Source of the DNA: Candidatus Latescibacterota bacterium
GTDB lineage: Bacteria; Latescibacterota; UBA2968; UBA8231
DNA length: 64,000 bases
Direction: 5' to 3'
Assembly: GCA_022819745.1 (NCBI GenBank)
Contig: JAJEGS010000039.1
Span: 310,001-374,000 of the forward strand
The position numbers were made by a program, and so were the translations under genes. Under the pieces are notes generated by a model. It was given only the letters and a program-made list of their open reading frames with translations. It was not told the origin of the DNA and made no database searches. Below are positions 17,555 through 26,972 of this stretch, one piece after another. Numbering within the stretch: position 1 is the stretch's first letter; each line of letters opens with the position of its first letter.

Positions 17555-20500
17555 AGTAGCCCTTGACCCAGCGCGTGTTGTATTCCTGTAAGTACTCTAA
17601 GTGCGCGCTAGTCTGCGGGTAGTGCTCGCTTGCTGGGTACGGGTAGCCGGACATGCCGTGAAAGGGCAGCGGCCCGACCGTTAGCGAGTGCGCCGAGTGC
17701 AGGTCCATATCCTTGCCAAAGCCATCGGCATACAGCAAAAACGAGCGCACGAGACCAGCCGCGGGCGGCGGCAAGGCGGCGAATTCAACGGTCAGCTCGT
17801 CGCCGTGGAACATGATGACAAAGCGGTCGTCAATGCCCTCGACCAGTTCCTCTACCGGACCGAATCGAGTGAAGGCTCCGGCGTGGGTGCCCCAAGGCGC
17901 TTCTAACTCCAGTTGATCGTAGTGGTAGCGAAAGGCAAAGGTGCCCTTGATCGCCGTATGGGCCGGGTAGCCACGCCAGTGGAGGTCGCTTTGCGCCGGT
18001 TGCAAGCGATGGACCACAAGCGGAACATCCGCAGCGTCGCCCACCAGCAATTGATCCCAGTAGAGCGCGGTGTTGGTCTCGATCCGCAGCCGGTAGTCGT
18101 CGGACGGGAACAGGCCCGCCAAGTCGAAGAGCGCGTGTTTGGGCAGGCCCGCCGGGCAACCCATATCCGCGCTGACTTCGATCCATCCTCCCTCGCCATC
18201 AGCTACGGACAAACGGGGCGGATACAGCGATAAGCCGCGCTGCGCTGCGCTCCAATTCGAGGTCGAATGCGCGTAATCGACCCACCCGTAGCCAAGCAAG
18301 ACCGGATGGGCAAATTCGGACAGGTCGCCCAAATTCAGCTCTAGCGCATAGTCTTCGGCATAGCCGTGAATGTCGAGCTGATCAAAGCCGTCGTACCACT
18401 CGTCGTCGATCTCCTCCAGCGTGGCCAACACGTCCAGTCCCCGGTGGTCTTTGGCTGCTACCGGTGGGCGCAGATTGCGCAGAGGATAGAGTTTGAACTC
18501 CGGGTAAGGAGGCTGGGAAAGCAGGCGCTCGTTGGGATACACGTCGAACTCGGGCGGATGATCTACGGCCACTAGTTCGAGGGCATCGACGTAAATGATT
18601 TCCTCTAGCTGATTGGCTAGCTGCAAGACGTAATGGCCGTCCTTAGGAGCCAGCGGCCCCAACCGAACGTACTCGTCAGTGTCGGGCTGGTAGTACTGGC
18701 CCGGAGCGGTCAAATAGCCAATAATGGCTCCCCCTAAAATGTCGGTGACAAAGCGATAGCGCTCGCCGTCCCAAGCGTAGAGAATCGGGCACGAAGTGCC
18801 CTTGCGGTCGAGTTCGGTCAGTTCCAGCCGCTGTCCGGCTCCAGTGGCCAACTCGGTCTGGCGCACGCCGCCGGGCCAGAGGATGCGGATGAATTCGACC
18901 GAATCGCTCTGTGCCAAACCAAAGTGGAGCACACCTGCGTACCCTTCGCTGCGAATCTCGCGCTTTTGGAGGCGATGAGTGGTTTTCACCTCCACCTTGG
19001 CCCCGACACCGTCGCGGTTGCTGTTAAGCCCTTGGGCGGCAATCTCGATCCAGCGCCCCCCTTCGCTTTGGTTGTGCAGCACCCGGCCACCCGCCCAAAT
19101 ATCCACGCGACCATCGCCGTTGAAATCGGCCACGAGCACCGCCCCACCCGGCTCGTCAATCGGGGATTGCGGATGGAACTGACCGCCGCCGTACGCCAGC
19201 GGTTGCAGCCGCTCGTCCTCACAGGCCAATAAGTCGAGGTCGCCGTCGTTGTCGAGGTCAGCGGGAAGCAGCACCCGCCCACCGGACGCCGCCGTTGCCT
19301 CGGCCCGAACGAAGGCACGACCGGCTTGGTTGATATGCGTTTCCACGGCACCGTTAGCCGCGACCGCCAAGTCCATATAGCCGTCTTGGTCAAAATCCTC
19401 GACAGCCAAGCCCACGCCCTGCACGGCACCCAAGCCCAAGGCTTCAGCGATCTCCGAGAACGTGCCGTCGCGATTGTTGGTTTGCACTTGCAGGCCCTCA
19501 GCCGAAAGCAGAACTATATCCACGTCGCGGTCGTTGTCGAGGTCGGAGAATGCAGCCCGATCCGCCGCGACCGGACCGGCCGGTTGGCCCGTAGCAGCAA
19601 AGCGGGCCTCTCCATCGTTGGCCAGCAGCGAGACGCTCGGGCCGAGTACAAGCAGGTCCAAGTCGCCATCGTGATCGGCATCGCCCAGCGCGACACCAGT
19701 CGAAGCCACAGACAGGTCTTCCCCGTCAGCCCATTCGCCGTTAGCCGCTCGATAGAGCAGAGTTCCGCCCGCGCCGCTGAGAACCAAATCGGCGGTCCCA
19801 TCGTTGTCGAGATCACCGGAGATCGCACCAGTCGCCCCAAAGCCATCGGGCACCGTCGGAGCAGTGAGCATTTCCCCTGTGCCGCCAGCGTACAAGTGCA
19901 TGCCCTCGGCCCCGGCCAAGACATCCGGCCGGCCATCCGCGTCAAAGTCGCCCAAGGCAGCAAAGCGCACCGGACCAGTCGCCGGACCAGTCGCCGCAAA
20001 GGCAAAAGGCCCGGCCACATCGTCCTGACTCGGATCGCCGCCACCGGCATCGGCCACGGCCTCGGCGTATTTGCCCTGCCCCTGATAGGACGAAGAAACG
20101 CCTTGGTGGCCGGCTTGGCTGAGCTGGTTGAAATGCTCCAAGGTGCTCTTCCACTCCTCCTCGCGCCCAAGCCGCCGATAGAGATTAGCCAGTCCATAGT
20201 ACGCCGACACGTTGTAGGGATCGAGGCGGATGGCCTCCTTGAAGTCGGCGATAGCGGCCTCGCCCTCGTTTAGCTTGGCCCGCATCTGCCCCATGTAGTA
20301 GCGCACGTGAGGGTCGTCGCGGTCGGCAGCGGCGACCTTTTGCAGAGCGGCGAGGGCCTTGTCGTGCTCCCGACCTTGGGCATTGTAGATCAGACCCAGC
20401 GCGTAGTTGGCGTGGAGGAGGTCGGGGTCGATGGCAATGGCGGTTTGCAGGGCCGTGGCGGCGCTGTCGTACTTGCCGAGGGCGTAGTACGAAATGCCTA

Positions 20501-20735
20501 AATTGGCCTGCGCACTAGCGTAGTCTGGAGCCAAGGCGAGGGCGCGGGCAAACTCCTCTCGACCGCGCGTGTAGTTGTGTTGATCCATATAGACCACACC
20601 CTGATTATTGTGCCAACGCGCCTTAGGAGGCCAAGCCGGCGACTCCTCGGGCGGCCCCTGTTCACAGGCCACTCCCAAGAGGGCCGCGACGAGAGATAGC
20701 AGAGCTTGGCGCACCTTGACGCTTATTCGGGGCAT
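17547..20735 (-). CDS. large lipoprotein with TPR, FG-GAP and ASPIC/UnbV regions
   Basis: The ATG at 20735 is chosen because upstream codons of the longer frame are antisense to a tRNA gene. The 1062-aa product begins with a lipoprotein signal (LAALLGVACEQ in essence: 'SLVAALLGVACE'), then TPR repeats (about 40-215; 'NNQGVVYMDQHNYTRGREEF', 'ANLGISYYALGKYDSA'), FG-GAP/VCBS repeats with DxDxDG loops (about 250-560), an ASPIC/UnbV segment (about 600-670; 'VEFIRILWPGGVRQTE') and a 380-residue C-terminal region I cannot name. Proteins of this architecture are common in FCB/PVC bacteria; their function is unsettled. The next gene is PBP1A. Confidence 0.85.
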   Translation of the reverse strand: MPRISVKVRQALLSLVAALLGVACEQGPPEESPAWPPKARWHNNQGVVYMDQHNYTRGREEFARALALAPDYASAQANLGISYYALGKYDSAATALQTAIAIDPDLLHANYALGLIYNAQGREHDKALAALQKVAAADRDDPHVRYYMGQMRAKLNEGEAAIADFKEAIRLDPYNVSAYYGLANLYRRLGREEEWKSTLEHFNQLSQAGHQGVSSSYQGQGKYAEAVADAGGGDPSQDDVAGPFAFAATGPATGPVRFAALGDFDADGRPDVLAGAEGMHLYAGGTGEMLTAPTVPDGFGATGAISGDLDNDGTADLVLSGAGGTLLYRAANGEWADGEDLSVASTGVALGDADHDGDLDLLVLGPSVSLLANDGEARFAATGQPAGPVAADRAAFSDLDNDRDVDIVLLSAEGLQVQTNNRDGTFSEIAEALGLGAVQGVGLAVEDFDQDGYMDLAVAANGAVETHINQAGRAFVRAEATAASGGRVLLPADLDNDGDLDLLACEDERLQPLAYGGGQFHPQSPIDEPGGAVLVADFNGDGRVDIWAGGRVLHNQSEGGRWIEIAAQGLNSNRDGVGAKVEVKTTHRLQKREIRSEGYAGVLHFGLAQSDSVEFIRILWPGGVRQTELATGAGQRLELTELDRKGTSCPILYAWDGERYRFVTDILGGAIIGYLTAPGQYYQPDTDEYVRLGPLAPKDGHYVLQLANQLEEIIYVDALELVAVDHPPEFDVYPNERLLSQPPYPEFKLYPLRNLRPPVAAKDHRGLDVLATLEEIDDEWYDGFDQLDIHGYAEDYALELNLGDLSEFAHPVLLGYGWVDYAHSTSNWSAAQRGLSLYPPRLSVADGEGGWIEVSADMGCPAGLPKHALFDLAGLFPSDDYRLRIETNTALYWDQLLVGDAADVPLVVHRLQPAQSDLHWRGYPAHTAIKGTFAFRYHYDQLELEAPWGTHAGAFTRFGPVEELVEGIDDRFVIMFHGDELTVEFAALPPPAAGLVRSFLLYADGFGKDMDLHSAHSLTVGPLPFHGMSGYPYPASEHYPQTSAHLEYLQEYNTRWVKGYYE

Positions 20736-20782
20736 GGTTATATTTTTTCCTTCCATAGCGATCCATTTCGCGTGATTTTCGA

Positions 20783-20858
20783 GCGAGAGTAGCTCAGTTG
20801 GTAGAGCTCCACGTTGCCAACGTGGTTGTCGCGGGTTCGAGTCCCGTCTCTCGCTCCA
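20783..20858 (+). tRNA. tRNA-Gly (anticodon GCC), CCA encoded
   Basis: A full cloverleaf can be drawn: acceptor GCGAGAG/CTCTCGC, D-arm GCTC...GAGC with AGTTGGTA loop, anticodon stem CCACG/CGTGG with loop TTGCCAA (anticodon GCC), and T-arm GCGGG TTCGAGT CCCGT. Discriminator T and CCA are encoded, then a run of seven T follows from 20859, a likely terminator. Confidence 0.97.
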
Positions 20859-20954
20859 TTTTTTTGCCTCAACCTCCATTTCAATATAGTTAAAACCCCC
20901 ATTGAGAAAAGCGGACCCGGCCTTGCGTCGGATCGATTTCTAAGGAGTCCACGC

Positions 20955-21133
20955 TCAATTTCCAGAGGGATCCAACGGATCATCAAAGCGCTGGCCAAGC
21001 CGGAACAAATCGCCCAGTGGGTTTTCGCGGTCCTCCAGAGCGTCGGCTATAACCGGGCCAATGGAACCGCCGAATTTAAAGCCGTGGCCGCGGCCAAGCC
21101 GAAAATGCCGGCTCCCACAATGCCGACGCGCAT
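20955..21133 (-). pseudogene. FAD-dependent oxidoreductase (DAO family) reduced to its two ends
   Basis: Reading from ATG at 21133, the first 18 codons give 'MRVGIVGAGIFGLAAATA', a textbook FAD-binding GxGxxG start of sarcosine-oxidase-like enzymes. The frame then changes, and the remaining codons to the stop at 20957-20955 read 'HGFKFGGSIGPVIADAL' and 'FDDPLDPSGN', the typical C terminus of the same family. About 350 middle residues are absent and the ends meet out of frame at CCACGGCTT. It starts 3 bp after the RND transporter stop, so it was the last gene of that operon. The rest of 20736-21136 holds the tRNA and nothing else I can support. Confidence 0.8.
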
Positions 21134-21136
21134 GGG

Positions 21137-23536
21137 CTAGGGCTTCTCAGTGCGGCGCTCGCGAATTTGCAGCAGGGCCGGCAGCAGGGTGACAGACGTG
21201 ATAAAACAGGACCCCAAGCCCACCAGCGAGAGCACGCCAATCGACGTGAGCGCCGGATGGATGGCCGGCACCAATCCCGAGAAGCCAACCATCGTCGTCA
21301 GCGACGTACCCAATAGCGCGAGCCCGGTCGTGCGCAACACTAAGCGCAGCGAGCCGCGGCCGACTTCTTGATAGCGGTGGAAGATGTGCACGCTGTTATC
21401 AACGCCCATGCCAATGATCGTCGGGAAGGCGACCATGTTGTAGAGGTTGAGCTTGATGTCAAACACATACATGAAACCCACGACCCAGATCAAGGCGTTC
21501 AAAAGCGGCGTGAGCACCAGCAGGGTATCGACAAAACTCCGCAGGTCGATGAGCAGCACCACCGCCACGACCGCTAGCGTGAGGATCACGGCGAGGGAAC
21601 TGTCATTGAGCATGACCTTGAGCATCTCGGCGACTATGATGTGCGAGCTAGAGGCTATGTAGGTCTTGCCCGTCGGCGTTTCAATATGGCTGATTTCCTC
21701 GGCAAAGCGGATGGCGTCTTTGCCGTCCTTGAGCTCGACTGCGGCGTTGATCGCCACGAAGTTGAGGATGTTGCCCTCCTTGTCCTTGAACTCATTGGTC
21801 AAGTCCGCGGGCAGGTCGTACAGCGTGAGCTTCTCCACGTCGAGGTACGGGCGCAGCGAGTCCAGTTTAGCCCGCTCGCTTTCGCTGAACAGACCCTCTT
21901 CCCGATCGAGCAAAGCGCGGATGTCGGCGATGAGCGCCAGTTTGGCGTCTTGGTCTTGCGGCAGCGCCGAGTACACGCTCTTGACGCTGAGGACCGTGGA
22001 GGAGTCGCCGTGGGCGGCCTTGATGGCCTCGACCGTGCGAACTACTTCCATGGTCTCGTCGTAGCTTTCGGTCAAGACGATGGCCGGTGAGCGGCCTTCC
22101 TTCAGGCTCTGGGGCAGGCTGCCCTTGTTGATGTTGGGCGGCGGCGCGGGCTTGAGCTTGCTAAAGTCGTACTCAAATTCCAAATCGCCGAGGTGGTACA
22201 GCGAGTACCCAGTGATCACCGTGCCTATCAGCAAAGTGACCCAAGGCTTTGGATAGCGACCGGTGCGCCAGAGGACACTGCGCTTGCGGATCGGGATGAC
22301 CAACCGCAGGCGCTCGGCGAGGACGATGAAGGCCGGGCATATCGCAACCATAGCCACCAGCGAGAACAGGATGCCGGTGCCGACGATAAAACCGAACTCC
22401 GAGAACCCCTTAAAATCCGTCAACAGCAGTGAATAGAAGGCGATCGAGGTAGTAACTGCCGTCGTCGCTAGGGCCTTGCCCGTGTACCGGACGGTCACGG
22501 TCAGGGCCTGTTCGATGTCCATGCCTCGGCGGTGGGCCTCGCGGTAGCGAGCGAAGATGTGAATGCCAAAGTCAATGCCCAGCCCAAAGAGAATGGCGAA
22601 CAGCCCCACGGTGATCATGTTGAGGCTGCCGATGGCCAAGTAGGTGACGCCAAAAGTCCAAGTCAGGCTCATCATCAACGGCAAGGTGATGAAGAGCGAG
22701 CCAACTACTTGGCGGAAGAACAGGGTGATGAGCAGCAGCACGCCGACGATACTGTACAAGGCCGTTGACTTGAGGTCTTGTATAATAATCGTGAATTGGT
22801 TGGCGCTGTTTTGGAAACTGCCCTTGTACACGCATTCGATGCTGGGATGGAAGCGCTCTGGGCCGATGGCGGCAATGGTCTGGTCAATATGGTCGATTAG
22901 GTCCTGCGAGAAGGCGACATCCGTGGTAAGCCCAGCCGGATAGAGCCGGAGGATAAAACCGTTCCCCTCGCGCGTGAGGACGTACTGGCGGTATTGCTCT
23001 GCGACCTCGACCGCCGCGCCATCCTGCTGGTACTTGGCCTCGATATCCGCAAAGTCGAGCACCTGCTCTTCCTCGTCGTCCAAGGCAAAGTAGAGCGGCG
23101 ATTGCTTGAGCTTTTGCAACTCTATGTGCTCGTCGAGGCGGCGGTTGACTTCTCGCAGGTCCTCTAAATCCATGTAGAGCAGCCGATTTTTTTCGAGCAG
23201 ATCCTTTTTGCTGTCGAAGCGGCTCACCGAGCTGATTAGCGAACTGTGTTCGAGCGAATCGGCCAAGACCTGCATGAAAGAAACGGCCGCGTCCAAGTCG
23301 TCGCTGGTAATGACGACCATCAGCGGGCCGATGCCGCCGATGCGGGCCTTGATGCGGTTGAGTTCCCTGACGCTGACGTAGTCGTCGGACAGCAGGTCGG
23401 CGAAGTCGGTCTTGATGTTTCCGGCCAGCTTGGCGGCAAAAAACCCGGCAAATACCGAAAGCACCGTGGCCAGCGCAATTATGCCGATGTAGTGGTGGTA
23501 GATGTAGCGAACCAAGCGCTGGTGGCTTATGGGCAT
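21137..23536 (-). CDS. RND-superfamily (MMPL/HpnN-like) transporter
   Basis: A 799-aa inner-membrane protein with the RND two-fold plan: helix 1 near residue 20, a periplasmic loop (about 45-265), helices 2-6 ('FAILFGLGIDFGIHIFARYREAHRRGMD', given here only as its core FGLGIDFGIHIFARYRE), a second loop (about 450-640) and helices 7-12 with 'IIGMGVDNSVHIFHRYQE'. The paired GxGxDfxxHxxxR motifs are diagnostic. Members export lipids, hopanoids or other hydrophobic molecules using proton motive force. The neighbours (two MlaC-type proteins and TolC) support envelope lipid traffic. 9 bp separate it from the mlaC-like gene. Confidence 0.92.
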   Translation of the reverse strand: MPISHQRLVRYIYHHYIGIIALATVLSVFAGFFAAKLAGNIKTDFADLLSDDYVSVRELNRIKARIGGIGPLMVVITSDDLDAAVSFMQVLADSLEHSSLISSVSRFDSKKDLLEKNRLLYMDLEDLREVNRRLDEHIELQKLKQSPLYFALDDEEEQVLDFADIEAKYQQDGAAVEVAEQYRQYVLTREGNGFILRLYPAGLTTDVAFSQDLIDHIDQTIAAIGPERFHPSIECVYKGSFQNSANQFTIIIQDLKSTALYSIVGVLLLITLFFRQVVGSLFITLPLMMSLTWTFGVTYLAIGSLNMITVGLFAILFGLGIDFGIHIFARYREAHRRGMDIEQALTVTVRYTGKALATTAVTTSIAFYSLLLTDFKGFSEFGFIVGTGILFSLVAMVAICPAFIVLAERLRLVIPIRKRSVLWRTGRYPKPWVTLLIGTVITGYSLYHLGDLEFEYDFSKLKPAPPPNINKGSLPQSLKEGRSPAIVLTESYDETMEVVRTVEAIKAAHGDSSTVLSVKSVYSALPQDQDAKLALIADIRALLDREEGLFSESERAKLDSLRPYLDVEKLTLYDLPADLTNEFKDKEGNILNFVAINAAVELKDGKDAIRFAEEISHIETPTGKTYIASSSHIIVAEMLKVMLNDSSLAVILTLAVVAVVLLIDLRSFVDTLLVLTPLLNALIWVVGFMYVFDIKLNLYNMVAFPTIIGMGVDNSVHIFHRYQEVGRGSLRLVLRTTGLALLGTSLTTMVGFSGLVPAIHPALTSIGVLSLVGLGSCFITSVTLLPALLQIRERRTEKP

Positions 23537-23545
23537 GGCGGCGGA

Positions 23546-24256
23546 TTAATCCTCGGTTGCACCGCCTGAAGGCGGCGAGAGAATCGCTTCGCGCAGACGG
23601 GCCAACTGCTTGTCGAGCTGGACGATCAGCTTCTCGTAGCCATTTTTTTCGATGTAACGAGCATAGCGTCGCCTGTTGCCCTCAGCCGTGCTAACGCCGT
23701 CGATGACCAAATCGTATATCCGCCACACACCCTCCACCCGATGGAGCTTGTATTCGATCTCTATTTCCTCATCCTGCACAGGTGCCAGCGCTTGGACGAC
23801 AGCCGCGTCTTCTTGCACCTCAGCCGACTCGTAGCGGATCTCGCCCTCGCGGTAGTAGCGGGAGAAGCTGTCGAAATTCTGCTCGCGGATGATGCTGCTG
23901 AAGGTCTCGGCGAAGTGGTCGCGCTCGTCTGGGGAGCGGCCTTCCCAGTGATCCCCCAAGGCGAGGCGACTCAATTCCCGGAAGTCAAAGGCCGCATTGA
24001 TGTGCTGCTTGATCTCTTCCCGCACGGCCGGAGGCAGCGAGTCGGTCGGAGCCTCGGCGAGTATGGCCTGCACCTCAGCGTCGTGGCTTTTGAGAAAGGC
24101 AATGGGGTCGTCATCCTCTGCGGTCGCGCCGACCACAGTGGCGCAGAGGGCGGCCCACACACCGCACCATACGGCTCGACGACTCGGCTGAGCGGTTCGG
24201 CTGAGCTCACCGTCGAAGCCTCGCCGAAGTCTGAGCTCGCCGAAGTCCATTTTCAT
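23546..24256 (-). CDS. MlaC/Ttg2D-family periplasmic phospholipid-binding protein
   Basis: A 236-aa exported protein; the signal is about residues 27-46 (VWCGVWAALCATVVGATA). The family core is seen in 'EEIKQHINAAFDFRELSRLALGDHW', 'FAETFSSIIREQNFDSFSRYY' and 'WRIYDLVIDGVSTAEGNRRRYARYIEKNGYEKLI', of which 'YDLVIDGVS' is the most conserved. MlaC-like proteins carry phospholipids between membranes; the HpnM branch pairs with an RND transporter for hopanoids. Its first 4 bp overlap the DUF3047 gene stop (ATGA), so the two are coupled. Confidence 0.9.
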   Translation of the reverse strand: MKMDFGELRLRRGFDGELSRTAQPSRRAVWCGVWAALCATVVGATAEDDDPIAFLKSHDAEVQAILAEAPTDSLPPAVREEIKQHINAAFDFRELSRLALGDHWEGRSPDERDHFAETFSSIIREQNFDSFSRYYREGEIRYESAEVQEDAAVVQALAPVQDEEIEIEYKLHRVEGVWRIYDLVIDGVSTAEGNRRRYARYIEKNGYEKLIVQLDKQLARLREAILSPPSGGATED

Positions 24257-25530
24257 TGTAAATTCTCCTCTGCGTACGCGCCGTTGGGGGCGGGGAGTCC
24301 ACCGCAGTAGTTGACAATGCGCCCGCCGTCAAAAGCCCCGCGCGTCCACACGCGCAAATCTGCGTAGTACGCCTCAGCGTACGAACGAGTCGAGTTGGCG
24401 TCTGTGAGCAGACCCAAGCCGATGGTGCGCTTAGCCGGCCGACCGCCTAACTTTTCCCGATGGTGCTTTTCCAAGTCAACGACCTCAAAAGTCCATTTGT
24501 CTAAGTTGGTCGCGCCGCTTTCGACCACGAAGAACCAAGGCCGGAATATCTTGTCGCGCCGGCCCACCGTGCCTTCGGGCAAGCTCGTGCTCCACACGTA
24601 TTTGAGCTGTTTGGGAACCCCCAGCCAATTCTTGGAGAATATAACGTACAAACCAGCCGCGCTGTCGTTGGCATCGTCGAGAAATTCGTTGCCCCCCTGC
24701 GGCAAGGCCGCAGCGCGCCAGCACCAAGTCATAATCGGGTACTGGCGAGGATTCCAGTGGACGAATTTTCCCAGGATGACCGAATGGCTCGAATCGCGCG
24801 CCGCCATATAGCGCCGGGGACGCCCCTCTACGCGGTAGAGCACGGGTTTGAGTCGGTCCTTTTTCTTCCACGGCCCCCACTCCATCGGCTGCGACCCATC
24901 CCAAGTAGCGGCAAAGTCCTCGAGGACGACGTACTCGCGCTCGGCGAGCTGAGCCTCCAGCACCGGCGGCGAATGACCGCGGTCGATCAGCGACTGGTAG
25001 CGACGCCGATAGTGGCTGGAGACGGGCCGGCCGTCGATCTTCAGCTCGGCAATTTTCCAAGTTCCGTCTGCGAGAATCAAATCGGCCTCCACGCCGAGCG
25101 AGTGCGTGGCCGACAACGCGCTAAGCTGCGCACGGCCCCGCTGCCCATTCACTTCGAGGCTATCCAAGCGCAAGCCGCGCAAATCAGCAGCAGCAAGCTG
25201 GGCGGCCAAGTCGGCGCTGAGGCGGTGCTGATAGGCCCTAGCCAGTCGGCTGCGATAGTGCTCGACGAGGTGGATAAAACGCGGGCTAGATAGCAAGCCC
25301 CGGTATGCGTCCAGCGACTTTTCGAGATAGTCGCCAAAGGTCGTCGCAGTAAACTCGTCCACAGCCAAGTGCTCGCGCACTAAGCGGTCGGCCCCGTCGG
25401 CGCGCTCGCGGTTGGGAGCCTCTAGCAGCGCGTTCAGCCGCGCCACGGTTGCCGTCGCCCAAGCCGCGTCGGCCCAGCCGCTGCCCGGGCTAGCCAACGC
25501 CAACAGCACCACTGCGCTAAGGAGTGTCAT
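24253..25530 (-). CDS. fusion of an MlaC-like domain with a DUF3047 domain
   Basis: A 425-aa exported protein with a signal peptide (LLSAVVLLALASPGSGWADA). Residues about 30-190 look MlaC-like: 'YLEKSLDAYRGLLSSPRFIHLVEHY', then 'WKIAELKIDGRPVSSHYRRRY' in the position of the MlaC YDvvIdGvS motif. Residues about 205-425 match DUF3047: 'WNPRQYPIMTWCWRAAALPQGG', 'AAGLYVIFSKNW', 'LKYVWSTSLPEG' and a C-terminal jelly-roll-like end. DUF3047 function is unknown. It overlaps mlaC by 4 bp and tolC by 14 bp, so the operon is tightly coupled. Confidence 0.8.
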   Translation of the reverse strand: MTLLSAVVLLALASPGSGWADAAWATATVARLNALLEAPNRERADGADRLVREHLAVDEFTATTFGDYLEKSLDAYRGLLSSPRFIHLVEHYRSRLARAYQHRLSADLAAQLAAADLRGLRLDSLEVNGQRGRAQLSALSATHSLGVEADLILADGTWKIAELKIDGRPVSSHYRRRYQSLIDRGHSPPVLEAQLAEREYVVLEDFAATWDGSQPMEWGPWKKKDRLKPVLYRVEGRPRRYMAARDSSHSVILGKFVHWNPRQYPIMTWCWRAAALPQGGNEFLDDANDSAAGLYVIFSKNWLGVPKQLKYVWSTSLPEGTVGRRDKIFRPWFFVVESGATNLDKWTFEVVDLEKHHREKLGGRPAKRTIGLGLLTDANSTRSYAEAYYADLRVWTRGAFDGGRIVNYCGGLPAPNGAYAEENLQ

Positions 25531-26881
25531 CGCGTGGGATCAGTTTGAGGCCGCCCGTGGCCTTTTCGAGGCGGGCAACGCTGAGGTTGAAGTCGTATAG
25601 GGCTTCGCCGTAGGCTTGTTCGCGGCGGGCCCAAGTCTCAAAGGCGGCGATCAAGTCGCCAATGGTCTGCGGGTCAAACTCAAAATCGTCGCGGGCCTCC
25701 CGCAACCACTGCCGGGCCAATCGCCGGCTCTTGCGCGCGTCTTGTAAATCGCGGTCGGCGCGGCCATAGTCCAAATAGGCGCGGTGGACATCTAAGCGGA
25801 TCCCTTCCTGCGCGCTCGGTACGCGCACTTCGAGCGCGCGATATTCAGCGCGTGCCCTATCCACATCCGCTGCCAACAAGTGCCACTCCAAGGATTGACG
25901 CACTCCGATGAAGACGCCGCCGTTGAAAAAGTTAAACTCGTCTTTGACAAATGGGTTCCGCTGGTCGGTGCGCCCAGGGGCCACGGCATAGCGCAAACCA
26001 CCGCCAATGAACACTTGGGGCTGGTACGCGGCGCGGGCCGCTTGCGCGAGGGCTTGTTTGGCGGCGAGACCCGCTTGCAGCTTGCGCCATTCCGGTCGCA
26101 GATCGAGAGCCTGTGCGACCAATTCGTCTAAGGGCGGGACTAAAGCGGCCACCGGCGCGAGCCGCTCGGCCCGGAGCAGGAGCGGAGCATCTCTAGGCAG
26201 GCCCGTGCGCCAAGCCAGCGCCGCCTGCGCCAAGGCCAATTGGTCGGCGACCTCGCGCTGCTGCACGGCCAAGTCGAGCTGGGCCAGCCGCAGCTTGTAG
26301 CGGTCGGAGGACGAGAGCGCGGGGTCGTCGTCCAGTTCTTCGGCTCTGCTAGCCAACTCATCGCTCACGCGCTGCGCCAAGGAATTCAAGTCTTGCGCCA
26401 ACAGCAGTCCGTAGTACAGCTCCTTGACGGCAAAGGCCACATCCAACCGAGTCTGCGACAAATCGGATTGCTCCACATCGACTCCTCGGGTCGCGGCCTC
26501 GTCCAAGTGGCGAGCGAGGCTGATGGGATAGAGTGGCTGCACAAATTGCAACTCAGCGCGCGCAAAAGGCCCCAAGGATCGGAACCCCGTGGTATCAGAG
26601 GGCGGGTTGAACACGCTGCCCATAGCATCTGGGACTAGGCCGCTTTCGCTGTCAATGCGCAGGCGAGGGAGGATTTTGGCGGCCGTAGCTTGGCGGCGAC
26701 GGGCGTCAGCCGACTCGACCTTCCAGCGGCCGCTCGCAACCTCGCCATCGTGCTCCCAAGCGCGGTCGATAAGCTCAGTCAGCGTCCAGCGCTTGTCGGG
26801 CATTTGGGCGCGGGCCGGGAGGGTGGGCAAGCATATAGCAAGGCCCCAAATCCCTAGCCATAAGGGAGCGCAAATTTGCAT
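25517..26881 (-). CDS. TolC-family outer-membrane channel protein
   Basis: A 454-aa protein with a signal peptide (LGIWGLAICLPTLPARA) and two repeats of long Ala/Leu/Gln-rich helices typical of outer-membrane efflux proteins. 'LTELIDRAWEHDGEV' opens repeat 1; 'ALDLRPEWRKLQAGLAAKQALAQAARAAYQPQV' opens repeat 2 with the LAxAAxxAxxP motif; 'VFIGGGLRYA' is a beta-barrel segment. It should form the exit duct for the RND transporter downstream in the same operon. It is the first gene after a near-consensus promoter at 26973-27001. Confidence 0.9.
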   Translation of the reverse strand: MQICAPLWLGIWGLAICLPTLPARAQMPDKRWTLTELIDRAWEHDGEVASGRWKVESADARRRQATAAKILPRLRIDSESGLVPDAMGSVFNPPSDTTGFRSLGPFARAELQFVQPLYPISLARHLDEAATRGVDVEQSDLSQTRLDVAFAVKELYYGLLLAQDLNSLAQRVSDELASRAEELDDDPALSSSDRYKLRLAQLDLAVQQREVADQLALAQAALAWRTGLPRDAPLLLRAERLAPVAALVPPLDELVAQALDLRPEWRKLQAGLAAKQALAQAARAAYQPQVFIGGGLRYAVAPGRTDQRNPFVKDEFNFFNGGVFIGVRQSLEWHLLAADVDRARAEYRALEVRVPSAQEGIRLDVHRAYLDYGRADRDLQDARKSRRLARQWLREARDDFEFDPQTIGDLIAAFETWARREQAYGEALYDFNLSVARLEKATGGLKLIPRDDTP

Positions 26882-26972
26882 GCCAGTGGGAAATCTCAGC
26901 GTCGGAAGAGGCGGAATTCGCGGTAATAGCGCGAGTCCGTCATTTTTATAAGTTGTTAAAAATAGTTAAGTT

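Noticed and set aside
19326..20273. Long open frame antisense to the FG-GAP region (315 codons)
   Set aside because: Follows the codon rhythm of the FG-GAP repeats on the other strand and has no recognisable domain.
20736..20879. N-terminal 48-codon extension of the TPR/FG-GAP/ASPIC protein ('RRDSNPRQPRWQRGALPTEL')
   Set aside because: These codons are the antisense of tRNA-Gly(GCC); this is a well-known false extension. The lipoprotein signal starts at ATG 20735.
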